Made by a program: the position numbers and the translations under genes. This document shows positions 22,558 through 35,000 of a DNA stretch of 64,000 bases, one piece after another. The DNA comes from Polytrichum commune (Eukaryota > Streptophyta > Polytrichopsida > Polytrichales > Polytrichaceae): contig OX485808.1 in assembly GCA_950295325.1 (NCBI GenBank), positions 9,550,501 through 9,614,500 of the forward strand, in the 5' to 3' direction. How positions within the stretch are numbered: position 1 is the first letter of the stretch; the number at the start of each line of letters is the position of its first letter. The notes beneath the pieces were generated by a model, which searched no databases, had not been told where the DNA came from, and was given only the letters and a program-made list of their open reading frames with translations.

Positions 22558-23497
22558 GTGCATGCTATATCTTCGCCACCTTCGACACAAGTATCGGAGG
22601 GAAAGCTTCCAGATATGGATATACTAGAGGACGAGCATGAGGTAGAAGAAGAGTCTCTTGGAGATGATGCTCACTTTCTAGGTAATGAGGATGAGATTCG
22701 GACCAGGCAGAAAGTTAACTCTGTGGCCACGATCACAAGCTTGAGATTTCAACCAAACAGTTCCTCGCGATTTAATATTCCGTTGTGCAGATTGATGGCA
22801 ATGCCAATGGTACGGCCAACTCTGGCATCCGATCTTACTAAGCTCGAGCAAGAATTTGTGCACGGATATAGGGAAGGCGCTTCGGTCTTTTATGTTACAA
22901 CCACCAATGAAGACGGAAAGACCCATGAAGTGACGGAAGCTGATAAAGCTTCTTGGGGTCCTATTTGGGACGCCAAAAACGCCATTTTCAACTCATTTCT
23001 CCTCTCGGATCCAGCGTTGGCTCCATTCACAAATTTGATGTTTTTTGTGTGCGACGGCAACCATAGGCGTCAAGCTTGGTTAAATCACATTGACAGACTT
23101 CACCGAACTGATGAGGATTGGCATTATTTGGTGGATTCAATTCTCCTTGACACAAAGGGGAAAAATGGACTTGTTATGCAAGTCATGCACAACATAAACA
23201 AGTATGTTCATTCTCTTTTGATATATAATCTTTCATTGAAAATTCAATATGATTTCACTTTCTTTCTTACTACGATAATCTAATATCTTCCATTTGATTT
23301 TTGTATTTAGACATACAGAGGACTCTCATGTGAAGACCAACATTGTCCATACCCTCTTCAGGGTTCAGAAGTATGGTCTTATGTCAATTGAACAATTCAA
23401 TGACATTTTGAGTCCAACCGACCTCAAAAAGTGCAAGAAGTCTCAGAAGACTTGGTATTCGTTACCATTACATGTGTTTACAAAATTCATATTTCAG
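22558..23497 (+). CDS. Gene 3, ParB-like exons (22558-23201, 23311-23497)
   Basis: The first exon follows the acceptor CTTTGGTAG. It encodes an acidic segment and then the ParB-like region aligned with gene 1: FNIPLCRLMAMPMVRP, EFVHGYREGASVFYV, then CDGNHRRQAW. In prokaryotic ParB-type domains the G-[NE]-HR motif binds or acts on nucleotide phosphates. The second exon (HTEDSHVKTNIVHTL ... PLHVFTKFIFQ) matches gene 1 exon 2. Donors at 23202 and 23498 and the phases join without loss. No stop is seen in these exons. What lies upstream is uncertain; 18386-18508 is a candidate. Confidence 0.75.
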
Positions 23498-23529
23498 GTG
23501 CGTCACGGAATAGTCCTAATGATTTTGTG

Positions 23530-24500
23530 AAATATGTGAACTTTGATGGTGGGCTATAGGTTAAGATATCAGGTTCTCACTTTATGTGGGTGTCCAATAT
23601 ATGGGTTTCGGGACCGAAACCTTCCTTTTGAGGTCTAGAGGGTCACACCCTGAAGCCCCGGCTTCAAGGTTCAATTTATAGGTGCTCACTTTATATATAT
23701 CTAGTTGGCCTCATTTCAAGTTATAATCTAACACTTTGAAGCCTCGGCTCTAGTTTGATATTTTGGGTGCTCACTTTATATAAGTCTAGTTGCCACATTT
23801 CAAGTTAGAATCTAACATTTTGAAGCCTAGGCTCTAGTATGAGAATTCGGGTGCTCACTTTATGTTGGTTTGGATGGCCTCATTTCAAGTTAGAATCTAA
23901 CACTTTGAAGCCTCGGCTCTAGTTTGATTTTTCACATGCTCACTTTATGTTGGTTTAGTTAGCTTCATTTCAGGTTAGAATGTAAATCTTTGAAAGTGGC
24001 CTATAGGCTTAGATTTCAGGGTCTCATTTTATGTGGGTGTCCAATATATGGGTTTCGGGACCGAAACCTTCCTTTGGAGGTCTAGAAGGTCACATTTTGA
24101 AGCCTCGGCTTCAAGTTTCAGATTACAGGTGCTCACTTTATATTTATCTAGTTGGCCTCATTTCAGGTTAGACTCTAACTCTAAGTGGCCTCATTTGAAC
24201 TTAGAAACTGACACTTTGAAGCCTCCGCTCTAGTTTGAGATTTCAGGTGCTCACTTTATATAAGTCTAGTTGCCACATTTCAAGTTAGAATCTAACATTT
24301 TGAAGCCTAGGCTCTAGTATGAGAATTCGGGTGCTCACTTTATGTTGGTTTGGATGGCCTCATTTCAGGTTAGAATCTAACACTTTGAAGCCTCGGCTCT
24401 AGTTTGATTTTGCACATGCTCACTTTATGTTGGTTTAGTTAGCTTCATTTCAGGTTAGAATCTAAGTCTTTGAAAGTGGCCTATAGGCTTAGATATCAGG
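23530..24500 (+). repeat. Intron array of gene 3, same repeat family as 18590-22490
   Basis: Copies of the 85-bp unit and of the palindrome module (near 23606 and 24053) in plus orientation. The array is split by the insertion at 24501 and resumes at 27575. Confidence 0.8.
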
Positions 24501-27500
24501 TGTGAGCGCAAAATCTCACTCACATGTAAATACCGAAAGATTAATCAAAAAGGGGTTAATAAGGCTAAGTAAGGTTTAAGCAATTACGGAAGAAACAAGG
24601 AATTATTGGTGCATTCCTACTAGGACCTTAGCCTAGGTGACCACATGGATTAATGAGGAGAAGGAATATTGGTGAGTAGGCAAGGTGGACCCCTAAACTA
24701 GAAGACAAGAAGGCTAGGTCAAAGTACATTATTGGAAAAGTCGGTTGCGGGCAAGCGAGAAAAGAAAAGGTAAGGAGGAAAGGGCGAAGCCCTACTCAAA
24801 CACTTGGGTTCGGTATGCGAGGATGGGAGAGGTAAGGTGTTAAATACCTCGATGAAGTTAGGATAAAAGGTGATTATGAGCTTAAAGAGAATTTAACCTT
24901 AGGAGGATTAAAGGGGAATAAGGCATAAGCATTTCGTGGGGAGTCTAGTAAAAGCATGCTTAAAGAGGACCAAGAAAAAAACCAATAAAATAAAAGGAGG
25001 GGTCATGACGATGACCGTTATTTATTGAATGATATTCACACGGATAGCTCAGGAGGACGGGTAAGAGCCGGTTGGTTGGATACTAATTTCCTGCCTAGAA
25101 ATTACTAGCATCACCAAGTCATGTGTAACACATGAAACGATCACACGAACTCGACGGGAGTCGAACCCGGACCGTTTAAGTGTCGTACAATTCCCTCCCT
25201 CAACCAACCAAGGAGACATGACTTGGCGACCTCCAAAGCAACAAATCGCGATTTATACCATTAACCGAGTGTGAGAACTTGCTAACGATTACGGTAGGCT
25301 ATTCTTATTAATTTGAGTCTCATCTATTTATCTATGAGTCTTAATAAATTATGGGGCTAGGGGGAGAAGAAGTCAATTGAAGAAAAGAGAAAGTGGGTTT
25401 GAAAAGGGGAGAGGCCAAAAGAAAAGGTCTTGACCCGTTTTTTCTCTCGGGCGGCCCGAAAGATGCCGGGCAACCCGGGAAAAAAGGTAGAGGTGGGAGG
25501 GGTCTCGGGAGGTAGGAGGTAGAGAGCTCATTATGCATGTTGAGACGTAGAGGTGTGAGAGAGAGAGGGTAGGATGGCGAAGCCCTGCCAAACTGGAGGA
25601 GGGGGGCGAATGGGACGCAGAGGCTCTGCCTCGTTGAGGAGCAAGGAGGGAGTAGCACAGGGGGACTCTCAATGACCGGGAAGGAGGAGATCGACAATGG
25701 CGAGGCGGCTGATAACAAGAGGAGGAAGTTGGTGATGCAGGACGCAACAGTAAACCAAGATCACCTATGGGATTCGGGAGTGCACATCCACAGGCCGGTA
25801 GCAGAACAACCTGCCATCCCAAGCGAATGCGGCAAGAAGGCGATGATTGCGCAACCACGGGGTCTGAGTGCCAGGCCCACCACGTTCTTGGGAAGGAGAT
25901 GCGAATGGAGTGAAAAAGAAGAGAGTTGCGGCAACAGCAGCACGGGCGACTGGCGATTCGATTCCTGCAGGGCAAACCGATGAGGAACCGCGAGGTCATA
26001 TCGGCACCGATTTGGATGAGCATCGCTGAGAAGAAAACGGAAACTCTGAGCAGCGGAACTTCACCTGCTTCCGCGAACTCCGGGAAGGGAAGGGCTTCTC
26101 AATCGCTCACATGATCTCAAGTGATTCTCAACCACTTGGATGGGTTTGAGACGGGGGGGTACTACCCTCGTCCCCTTCCTGGGCTCTCACACCGCTGCTG
26201 CGGCAGCAGTAAGGTAACCACTTTCCTTGAGCTGTGTTGTTTTAAGTGTAGGTAGTTTGGACTTCTCTGTACCTGCGCCCAACATCGACCTTATTCGGCG
26301 ATTGAAGAGGCTCAATTTTGGGTTCCCGCACGCGAGGTGTTGGGCTGCTAATAGAGACTAGAAGAGAAGAGAAGAGGGAGAGGGCCAGAGGAGTTAGTTA
26401 GCTCATGGTGCGGCGGAAGATCAAAGGCACACTTGTCCCAGAGCAAAGGAATTGGGGCCCGAACTGTGGGAATCGACAGCTTGGAGCCGCAGCTGGATGG
26501 AGTGCAGATTGCGGTAGGAGCACTGGGAGCATATGAGTTGTACCGGACGCGGGTAATGCTAGAGCCTAATTGGGATAGAGAGCTTGGAATCCCTTTTCTC
26601 CATCGAAGCTCTGGTTTCCTTACTCTGGTGCTAAGGCGTGGTGATGAGTGACGTCTGCTGTTGATTGGATGCCGGGGGTTGAACATGTATTCCTCCATAT
26701 TTCTCTTTTGGGACGATGGACTTAGGAGAATTAACACCTTTGGCTCCCTTTTCAATCTCTCAGAGGAGGGATGGTGCATTGGAGTGGTGTCACCGTGCTC
26801 ACTTATAGCTCCCGAGAGGCCGCGGAAGTGCCATTAGAAGGAGCACTCTCGGAGGTGAAATCTGTTGGCAGTCTTCCACAGTTGGTGTCGTGGGTAAGAT
26901 GGGAGAAGACATTTCGCCAAGCCAGGATCAGGTGAGGGTACTCAATCGTCAAGGCGAGCGTTGCATGAGTTAAGGAGGATTGCAGTGACCGGGAAATCGT
27001 TGAGGCTCGCCGAAGGTATCAGCTTAGGGGCGCATGCGTGTCGGCACCACTGTCCACTCGAAGTTAAGTGCCGAGAGAAGGGTGGGGGAGCAGAGAATGG
27101 TGTGTCTGGTCGAGTAGGCATGCAACCAGCAACAGAAATACCGGCCCTTCAAGCTGCATTATCAAGACCTTGGCGAACCAGCACCGTAAAAGCACTTGTA
27201 GAGGGAATGCAGTGTCATGTAGGAACTGTGTAGCTAGGTGGATGCGCTCTAAGGGCCTTGGCATCTGAGGTAGTGGAGGTGGTAGCTAAGGAGGTGAACT
27301 AGGGAGGGTGACTGAACTTGTGGCTTGGAATCATGGTCACTAGTGTAGGGCATGGAGGTAAATTGATGGGTTGGGTGGATTGAACTTGTGTGGCAACTAA
27401 GCATTTGTAAATGCTTGTTGAGTTAATGAAAGAAAGAAAAAGGTGTTATATACACCACTTCTCTCAATCTTGTCTTTGCTTGCACTTGTGATTGCGTAAT

Positions 27501-27569
27501 CGAATGTAGCTCATGATCCCTCACCCGGACTAGGACGCAATCGAAGGGTGAGGGGGATTGATGCTCACA
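24501..27569. mobile_element. LTR-retrotransposon-like insertion, 3.07 kb, solo-LTR type
   Basis: The ends are TGTGAGC...GCTCACA and the flanks are a 5-bp duplication TCAGG (24496-24500 and 27570-27574), inside the repeat array. No internal long repeat is seen, so it is best read as a single long LTR left by recombination. It contains a tRNA-like B-box segment near 25150 and a hairpin-forming CCCTCACCCGGACTAGGACG near its right end, shared with the insertion at 28.6-29.9 kb. I recognise no coding region. Old relic. Confidence 0.65.
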
Positions 27570-27574
27570 TCAGG

Positions 27575-27965
27575 TTCTCACATTATGTGGCTGTCCAATA
27601 TATGGGTTTCAGGACCGAAACCTTCATTTTGAGGTCAAGAGGGTCACATTTTGAAGCCTCGGCTTCAAGGTTCGAATTACAGGTGCTCACTTTATATATA
27701 TGTAGTTGGCCTCATTTCAGGTTAGAATCTAACACTTTGAAGCCTCGGCTCTAGTTTGAGATTTCGGGTGCTCACTTTATATAAGTCTAGTTGGCCATAT
27801 TTCAGGTTAAAATCAAACACATTGAAGCCCTGGATATAGGTTCAGATTTCAGGTCTCACTTAATGTTTTGGATTTGATGGCCTCATTTCAGGTTAGATTC
27901 TAACAATGTGAAGCCTCGGCTCTAGGTTCAGATTTTGGGTGCTCTCATTTGTCTAGCTCTAGTTT
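27575..27965 (+). repeat. Continuation of the gene 3 intron array
   Basis: The array resumes after the insertion with the palindrome module (near 27605) and four 85-bp units, then gives way to unique intron sequence and the acceptor at 28056. Confidence 0.75.
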
Positions 27966-28056
27966 ATTTCTTTGGTCCAAAACATCTTGTCCAACTTATT
28001 AATTTCATTTTCATTTCAAAATTTGGTTTCCTCGTTCTTGTTCTGTCTTTGTGCAG

Positions 28057-28600
28057 CATGAACTGGGTCTCGCTGCGGACGAGGGTGCACGTCAGCTTGT
28101 GGAGCAATTAGAAGGAGAAGTCTCCCCTGCTGACAAGGCGGCTGCGATGAAAGCCACAGTTGAGAAGAGATCTGTGGCACTTCGCATGAAAATGGGAAAA
28201 TTGGTTGCTGTGGCGAACCCGGAGCTTACCGACGGTTGGCTACGTGAGGTACGCACCCTGATCCTTTGTCCATATCAATCTTTTAAGCTTATCCGTTTGA
28301 CTGAGGAACTCACAAGAGCTTTGTCTTTCAGATTGAGCGACATTACACGTTAAACTCACTTTCCCCGGACCTCAACTTAGAGAAGTTGCAGCTCATTGCA
28401 ACTTCAAGGGCGTCTCCGGCAATGAAAATAAAATGGCTAGAGTACTTTAATTCATCTGCTTCCACTCGCGAGGCCCGAAAGCTACCTCCCAAGCCTATCA
28501 ACGAAGATAAATTGGCAAATTTCTTGGCAAAGGCTTGTTGTAAGCCCAATATGGTGCCCACATGTGTTCTTAATCGCAAGGGGTTAACAAAACTTGGACT
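28057..28600 (+). CDS. Gene 3, middle-region exons (28057-28248 and 28332-~28600)
   Basis: The first exon (HELGLAADEGARQL ... KLVAVANPEL) matches gene 1 exon 3 (MVAIANPANGEL). The second (IERHYTLNSLSPDLNLEKLQ ...) matches gene 1 exon 4 (LNKHYTSGKSLDLTVEHLH). The second exon runs into an insertion at about 28600; a short piece beyond the insertion (from about 29899, CTTGTTTCTGGGCAG) may be its end. The exact exon end and donor could not be settled. The function of this region is unknown. Confidence 0.6.
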
Positions 28601-29898
28601 TTCATTTGTGTTCAAATATTCAAAAACATAAAAACAAGTTGTGTTCTTAGTTATTAGTTGAATTTAGTTGAAGCTAAGGTGTTAGTACTTGAGTGCTAGT
28701 AGGAATGGTTAGAGTTATTTAGAAGTTGGTTAATGGGGTTCCTAGGCTAAAGGCTTAAGCTTAGTAAACGGGGTTTTATTAACCTATATAGATAGTCACT
28801 AGATTTTGGCACATCCGCCTGTGGAGGCGAGTTGTGTAAGAGACTGGTATTAGGTCTGGACCGACCCGGGTTCGAATCCGGTTGGTTCCATTGACTGGTG
28901 CTATCCCAAGATGAGCTAGTGGTAAAAGCAGGAATAGTCTATAGGCGGATACGGAGAAGAAGTTACTACATATGTATAAGTAGAATCTTCTCAATTACTT
29001 TTCATATTTTAGGGGCATTTTACTTATATTCACCTAACCGCTCACGGTTTATTAGGTTCGCGGGTTAATTGGAAAGGAAGTCAATGGTTCAAATTAGATT
29101 TAAGTTAAGTAATTCGTACGAAGAAGTCAAGATACTTGCGAAGGGCACAAGGATGGCAACGAATGGAGGATGAAGACGAATGAAGGATGGCAACGAACGG
29201 TGGATGAAGCCGGACGGATGAAGACCGTTTGATCAAGTGGATGGAAGACCAAGACCGTTGGATCTAGAGATGACGGCTTGAGTATGATGGCTGGCAATTC
29301 CAACCGTTAGATGTGGGTATGGTTAAATCTACGGCCGGTAAGGCTTGGTGATGGAAGGGGGTAGTCCCCCGAAGGAAAGGGCAGAGGCTCATTCCCTCTC
29401 TCTCACTCTTACGACTAGGACTATTCCCTCTCTCTCACTCTTGCGACTAGGACTATTCCCTCTCTCTCACTCTTGCGACTAGGACTATCTCTCTCTCTCT
29501 CTCTCCTTCCTCTCTAGGAATGTGAGCTCTTAGAGCTAGAGAATATGTGGGCTTAGCTAGTTGGAGTTAGAAGAACGGGCCGAGTTAGGAGCCGGGTATG
29601 GACCATTGGCGAACCGGCCAATCATGGGACAGGCCTAAGGGCACTAATGGCACTTAGATGGTAGGCTATGTAATTAGGGATTTAAGTGTTGGTGTGTAAG
29701 TAACTTAGGGAGAAGGAGAATAGCATTTTTCAATGCTTGTATCCTTATTATGAAATACATTGGTGTGCAAGATTTGATGGGAAATGTAATGGATTCTCAC
29801 GAAGTTGGTAAGATAGAGTCATGGGAATACGAATGTGATGCCCATTCCCTCACCCGGACTAAGACGCTTAAGGGTGGGCGGTTTGGCCTCACACTTGT
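28600..29898. mobile_element. LTR-like insertion in or next to a gene 3 exon, about 1.3 kb
   Basis: The right end GGCCTCACA with a CCCTCACCCGGACTAAGACG hairpin block resembles the right end of the element at 24501-27569, so the two are probably related. The left edge is placed only roughly, and the target duplication is not clear. Inside are a tRNA-like segment with CCGGGTTCGAATCCGG near 28868 and a 33-bp tandem repeat. No coding region recognised. Relic. Confidence 0.45.
29385..29515. repeat. 33-bp tandem repeat followed by a CT tract
   Basis: Three copies of a unit containing ATTCCCTCTCTCTCACTCTT and GCGACTAGGACT, then CTCTCTCTCTCTCTC. It lies inside the LTR-like insertion. Confidence 0.8.
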
Positions 29899-30046
29899 TT
29901 CTGGGCAGGAGTAAGTCCACTGCTTCTATTCAATTTTCAGTTCATTGAATTCATCTTTGGCATGTAATTTACACAACTATCATTCTTTATTTCATCGACT
30001 TGATTTAAAAATTGGTCCAGCTGATGTTTATTTTCTTGCTTAACAG

Positions 30047-31098
30047 ATCTCAGAACAGGCCAGTCTCATTTTTGACGAGACCATGCGTCAAGACCGAGTT
30101 CCTATCAACATGAGTATTGCCAGTGAGCCCATGTTATTGCCAGCGTATATCGAAGACTATCGCATGAAGTTATGGGACCATGCCTTCAGCACCTACTTCA
30201 AAGGACAAGATTCCTTCAAAAAAGGTGACGAGTTTGTTGGATTTAACGGAGCTGACCTAGTTGTCCGCCGAGTTCTTTTTCAGTGCGTCTCTAATCTTTA
30301 AGGACTTTTCATTAATTTCAGTAATTGGTTCAGTCCATATTCTGTGTTTTGCTAGTTCGGAAGTTGTTGATGTTAATGTAATGTGCTATTTCGTAACACA
30401 GGTACTTTAAGTACGAGCTTTTGGCGAAAGGAGCTATTTCCAAAAATGACCTTCCTGTATTCTTGAACACATGGCTTGATAGATCAAACTCAGCGTGCAT
30501 GTTCTCGGCTCTTCAACAACGCACGTGGACAAGTTCTCACCTTACCGGCGGTGCCTGGTATCTTGATTGCGCTTTAAGTTTCACTCCTTCTTTTGAGACT
30601 GAGCTCAGGAAATCAAGGGAGGCTGTAGGTGAGTCTGGAATTGAAATGGTTGACTTACAGGCCATAGAAGATGAATATGAGAGGGCAAAGGCAATGAAAC
30701 GACGCATTGAAGAGGACCGAAAGAAAGCGCTGAGGGTCAAGGAAGCTGAGGAGAGAGCTGACCAAAAAGAGCGGGAGAAGGTGCAGAATTCGTTGGATAA
30801 GTCCACTAGAAAGGGGAAAAATAAGATGAACCCCCCTCAGGAGCCACAAGGTAAGAGTCCGGTTGCTCCAAGTCCCACATATGAATATGGTTCATTTGCT
30901 CCAACATTTTCTAGAGGCACAAAACGCGACTCGTCCTACGAGCAGTTGAGTCAAATACCTATTAATATGACATCTGGGGAGGAGCTCGAGATCCATATTG
31001 AAGAGCTCATTCTCAACTCCTCATTGGACGACGTTCTTGGCGGTGACACGGATGAATTCACCCCTTCCTACAACGACTTGAAAACATTCATGCTCAAG
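30047..31098 (+). CDS. Gene 3, middle-region exons (30047-30282 and 30402-31098)
   Basis: The first exon reads ISEQASLIFDETMRQ ... PAYIEDYRMKLWDHAF, matching gene 2 YVEHWKLVLWDKAF. The second starts YFKYELLAKG and keeps GGAWYLDC, the hallmark of the middle region, followed by a long charged, probably helical segment (EDEYERAKAMKRRIEEDRKK and on) and FMLK before the donor at 31099. Borders and phases agree with genes 1 and 2. No stop is seen here. The charged helix is longer than in genes 1 and 2. Confidence 0.75.
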
Positions 31099-31159
31099 GT
31101 ACTGCTCTTCCTTTAAATTTATGCATTTCAATCTTGTCAATCCAATGGTGTGACCAGTA

Positions 31160-31410
31160 GAGTTAGAAAATTTGATTATTTGCTCAACCTAGAACCGAGA
31201 CTTCAAAATGTTTGATTCTAACCTGAAATGAGGCCAACTAGACTTATATAAAGTGAGCACCCGATATATGAACTTAGAGCAGAGGCTTCAAATTGTTAGA
31301 TTATAACCTGAAATGAGGCAAACTAGATATATATAAAGCGAGCACCTGTAATTTGAACCTTGAAGCCGAGGCTTCAAAATGTAACGCTCTTGACCTCAAA
31401 ATGAAGGTTT
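31160..31410 (-). repeat. Inverted-orientation copy of the gene 3 array, left of the CACTA
   Basis: 85-bp units in the opposite orientation (CTAACCTGAAATGAGGCCAA). It ends AATGAAGGTTT at 31410, which is half of the palindrome module, interrupted by the CACTA element. The other half continues at 47169. Confidence 0.85.
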
Positions 31411-31700
31411 CACTACAACAGATTGGGTATTTTGTGACTAGGGAGATATGACTGGGGATGACTGGTGACTACATGCAGTCACATTTTGGCAGGCCTCGAC
31501 CTTTGTCGGGTACGAAATTCAAAAATATGACTCGCAGTCATATTTTTGTGTCGTATTCGGCAAATGTACTGTATATGGCGTATGGGAACGGCGAGTGCCT
31601 TTATAGGGAACGACGGGGAACGTCTATGGTGGACGCCCAGTCATGTGTGGCAGTCACATTTTTCTGCGAGTCATATTCTTCAGTCACATTCTGACTAGGA
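31411..31700 (+). repeat. CACTA left inverted repeat and subterminal motif region
   Basis: A 29-bp inverted repeat, then several CAGTCA and GACT motifs spaced 15-40 bp apart in both orientations (for example CAGTCACATTTT near 31480 and 31652). These are the likely TNP1 binding sites, by analogy with TnpA of En/Spm. Confidence 0.7.
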
Positions 31701-32066
31701 CCATTTTTTTCCTTCTTTTGGGCAGCCCTTGATAATTCAGGCTGCCCTAGATGGGCCTCTTGTGTTTTTGCCCCATGACTCATTATCTAGTATTATGGTG
31801 TGGAGTATTTATTTAATAATGACAGATATTGGTCAAAATTAAGTACTTTGTGTGTTATAGTATGAACGGCAATGAGAATTGGGAATGGCCCATGTTTATT
31901 TATTGAATAATTACTTGATTGATGTTTTAGGGAGTATAGGGGGGAAATTGGGGAGGAAATTTGATTTTTACTATTGCCAAGAGACTAATTGAATATGTAT
32001 ATAATTGAAATTAAATATATAAAAAACCTAAGTTTCATTTATACAACTTCTTGCATGGACGGGAAG

Positions 32067-35000
32067 TCAATCACCGTCCGATACGCAGTGCTCGGAGTCA
32101 TCTACCGATGCGTCATCCGGTCCCTCTAGACATTCTAGTGTCTTGGCAACCACTCCAGGCCCTACTTCCACTGCATCGCCCAATATGGGTGTTCTCGGTA
32201 CGATATCGTCCTGAAACGCCGTCACTTGTAATCCGGGAAAATCAGAAGTCCTACCTAGTGCTATGCACTGTACTTCATCCGTTCTTTGTTGTTTGGAGAA
32301 TACCCGAACCCCTCTCGGTTCCTTGCGCAAAACAACTTCCCATCCACACTTCGCTACGTCAGGTGCAAAAAAAACTTGTTCGATGTGGAGAGGAAATGCA
32401 AATGATTGTACTGAGAACGGGATCAATCTGTCAAAGTTTACACTGGTGAAACCATAGTCGTCGCGCTTCATCGTCGCCCCATCTCCCTTAATGTTTGCAA
32501 CGACCCAATTGCAATAGAGGACCACCACCTAGAAGAATCCATAGTCCACAGATAGGATTTCCTCCACCCAACCCACATACTCCAACTCCGCTGCCTTTGG
32601 ATTTGTGTCCTTCAGGCCCGAGCAACATAATTGTCGAAATGTTGCGGCCACCCCAGAGTCCATCGTTGTCAATTGCGCCTGTGCGCTTCGGACACGGATG
32701 TGGTTTCCAAACGCATACATGGATCGATACGACTTCGCTGCATCCGATGGAGGTAACATCAAGGCCCTAACGTCTTCATGTACCTCCTCCGTGCCTTCTT
32801 CTATGGTGCGCATCACTGCTTTTGGAAACCAAATGTGGAAATCCTCGTCGCGCAGCTCCGCTGGGTACATTACCCGCGCCTTCCGCTTCTTGCGCCTGTA
32901 TTCGTGCCGCTCACATTCCCGCCGTGACATGTCATCCTCGTGTTTCCTGCATTTTGGATACAACCCACCACATCATTACCCGTGACTTGCTGAAATCATT
33001 AAGGGCAGTCATATTTGCATACAACAGTAGTCGTACTGTGTCGCGATAACTACAACGAAATGCATATTTTACGACTACATTTTGTGATTGTACTCAGTCA
33101 TAAATCCCAAAATATGACTGACTGCAGTCATATTTTTTTGTCACAAAAGATGTGTTTTGTTATAGTTCGTATGGTCTGCACTGTTGTTCTATGAGAGGTG
33201 GTGCATTTAAGGTTCTTCCACTAAAATGTGAACTCACCTCCTCCACTCCTCCAGTGGTGCCGCATTGTTCACCACGAACTCATGTATCCATTGTCGAAGG
33301 TCGGATGGGAGATGACGCGCCCGCCCGCCACCTTCGAGGATCTCATCATACATTGATGGGTCTTCTTTATCATCCCACACTCTTCGAGTGGTGACTGTAT
33401 ATTCTTGCATATACTCCGTACAAAATCCCAATGCCTCTACTATGGCGTAGCCTTCAGCCATGCAACCCTCTGGGCGAGTACGGTTTCGGACATACCCTTT
33501 TAGAGTCTTCAGGTACCTCTCGATAGGGTACATCCAACGTGTATGTACGGGTCCACAAATTTCCACTTCCTCCACGAGATGCAGGACCAAATGGCTCATG
33601 ATGTCAAAAAATGATGGCGGGAATTCTTTTTCCAACATGCATAGTGCTATGGCCGCTTCACACCTCATCTCCTGTATTGTTGCAGGATCAATGGACTTAG
33701 CACACACCCTCCTGAATACACGGCTCAACATTATTATTGATGTCCGCACTTCCTTTTCCATTGTGCAGCGCACACATAGTGCCAACACTTGCTGCATGAG
33801 GACATGGTAGTCATGGGATTTCAGGCCTTTAATTTGCCCATCCACGTTTACGCGCTTCTTCAACTGTCCCACATAGTGAGTGGGGGTTCGCAGTGCACAC
33901 ACTTGCTCCACAAAGACTTCACGCTCTTCTTTCGTCATAACGTACGAGGATCGAGGTAGAATCACGCTACCGGGTTTTGTTCCTGCTACGGGCCAAAGAT
34001 GCGGGCGTATACCCGCCTCCTTCATGTCCAGACGAACTCCAAGTGTATCCTTCTTTCCAAATATGGTTTTCATCACATTCTCAGCGATGTTTTTCTCACA
34101 GTGCATAACATCCAACGTGTGTCGAATTAGAAGATCCTGCACAATGACTCGACCCAGTGAGAAATTTTCCGGAGCGAATCACAATATCACTACGTGCAAT
34201 CATGTGACTGTACATGACTACGTCCACTCACATAATACTCATAAACAATATTACTATATGCAATCATGTCACTACGTCCACTCCCTTAATTCTCATAATA
34301 ATATACACGTACTTTCCAGTATGGAAGGTCATATAGACATGTCCTCCTCTTCACTCCATGTTCGTGTACGGGGTTTGTCGTCTGCCCAGTTTGGTTTCTG
34401 TAGTGTTTTTTCGTCCACTCTTCTCGCTCGTTCGCATATCGCAATTGCGTTCGACCACTCATCCTTCTTGGCGGTGGTCTCATCTTCGGCTGCCCATCAA
34501 AATTGGACCTTTGTCGTCTCCATTGGTGGGTCATTGGCAGTTGTCGTCTATGCCCAAGGTAAACATTTTTTTTCAGCGCTTTGGAACACCGTGTTGCCAC
34601 GTTGGGGCCACACACGGGGCAAGCCCTATGTCCTTTTGTTACTTGCCCCGAAATCAAACCGTACGCCGGGAAGTCATTCACCGTCCACAAAAGCATGCCA
34701 TGTAGCTTAAATGTTTTCTCTTTGGGGTTTCCTTGCGATCCGTCCAAGCAATCGATCCCTTTCCAAAGCTCTTGGAGCTCCTCAATCAACGGTGCCATGT
34801 ACACATCCACGTTCCTGTCCCTTACACTCTCTTTTCCTGGTATGATTAGCGCAAGCATCATGAAGAAGTTTTTGGTCACTAACCAAGGGGGGAGATTGTA
34901 GTTTAGCATGACCACGGGCCAAGTAGAGTGGCTGAGACTTTGGTTCCTAGATGGATTTACGCCATCCAGTGCAAGGCCAAGCCTAACGTTCCGTTCATCT

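Noticed and set aside
25341-26023. Overlapping minus-strand frames of 125 and 216 residues inside the LTR-like insertion
   Set aside because: Low-complexity, Ser/Pro-rich, no motif, and both frames overlap; not supported as coding.
28860-28935. A complete tRNA gene
   Set aside because: A B box and a possible A-box-like stretch are present but in the wrong order and without an acceptor stem I can pair.
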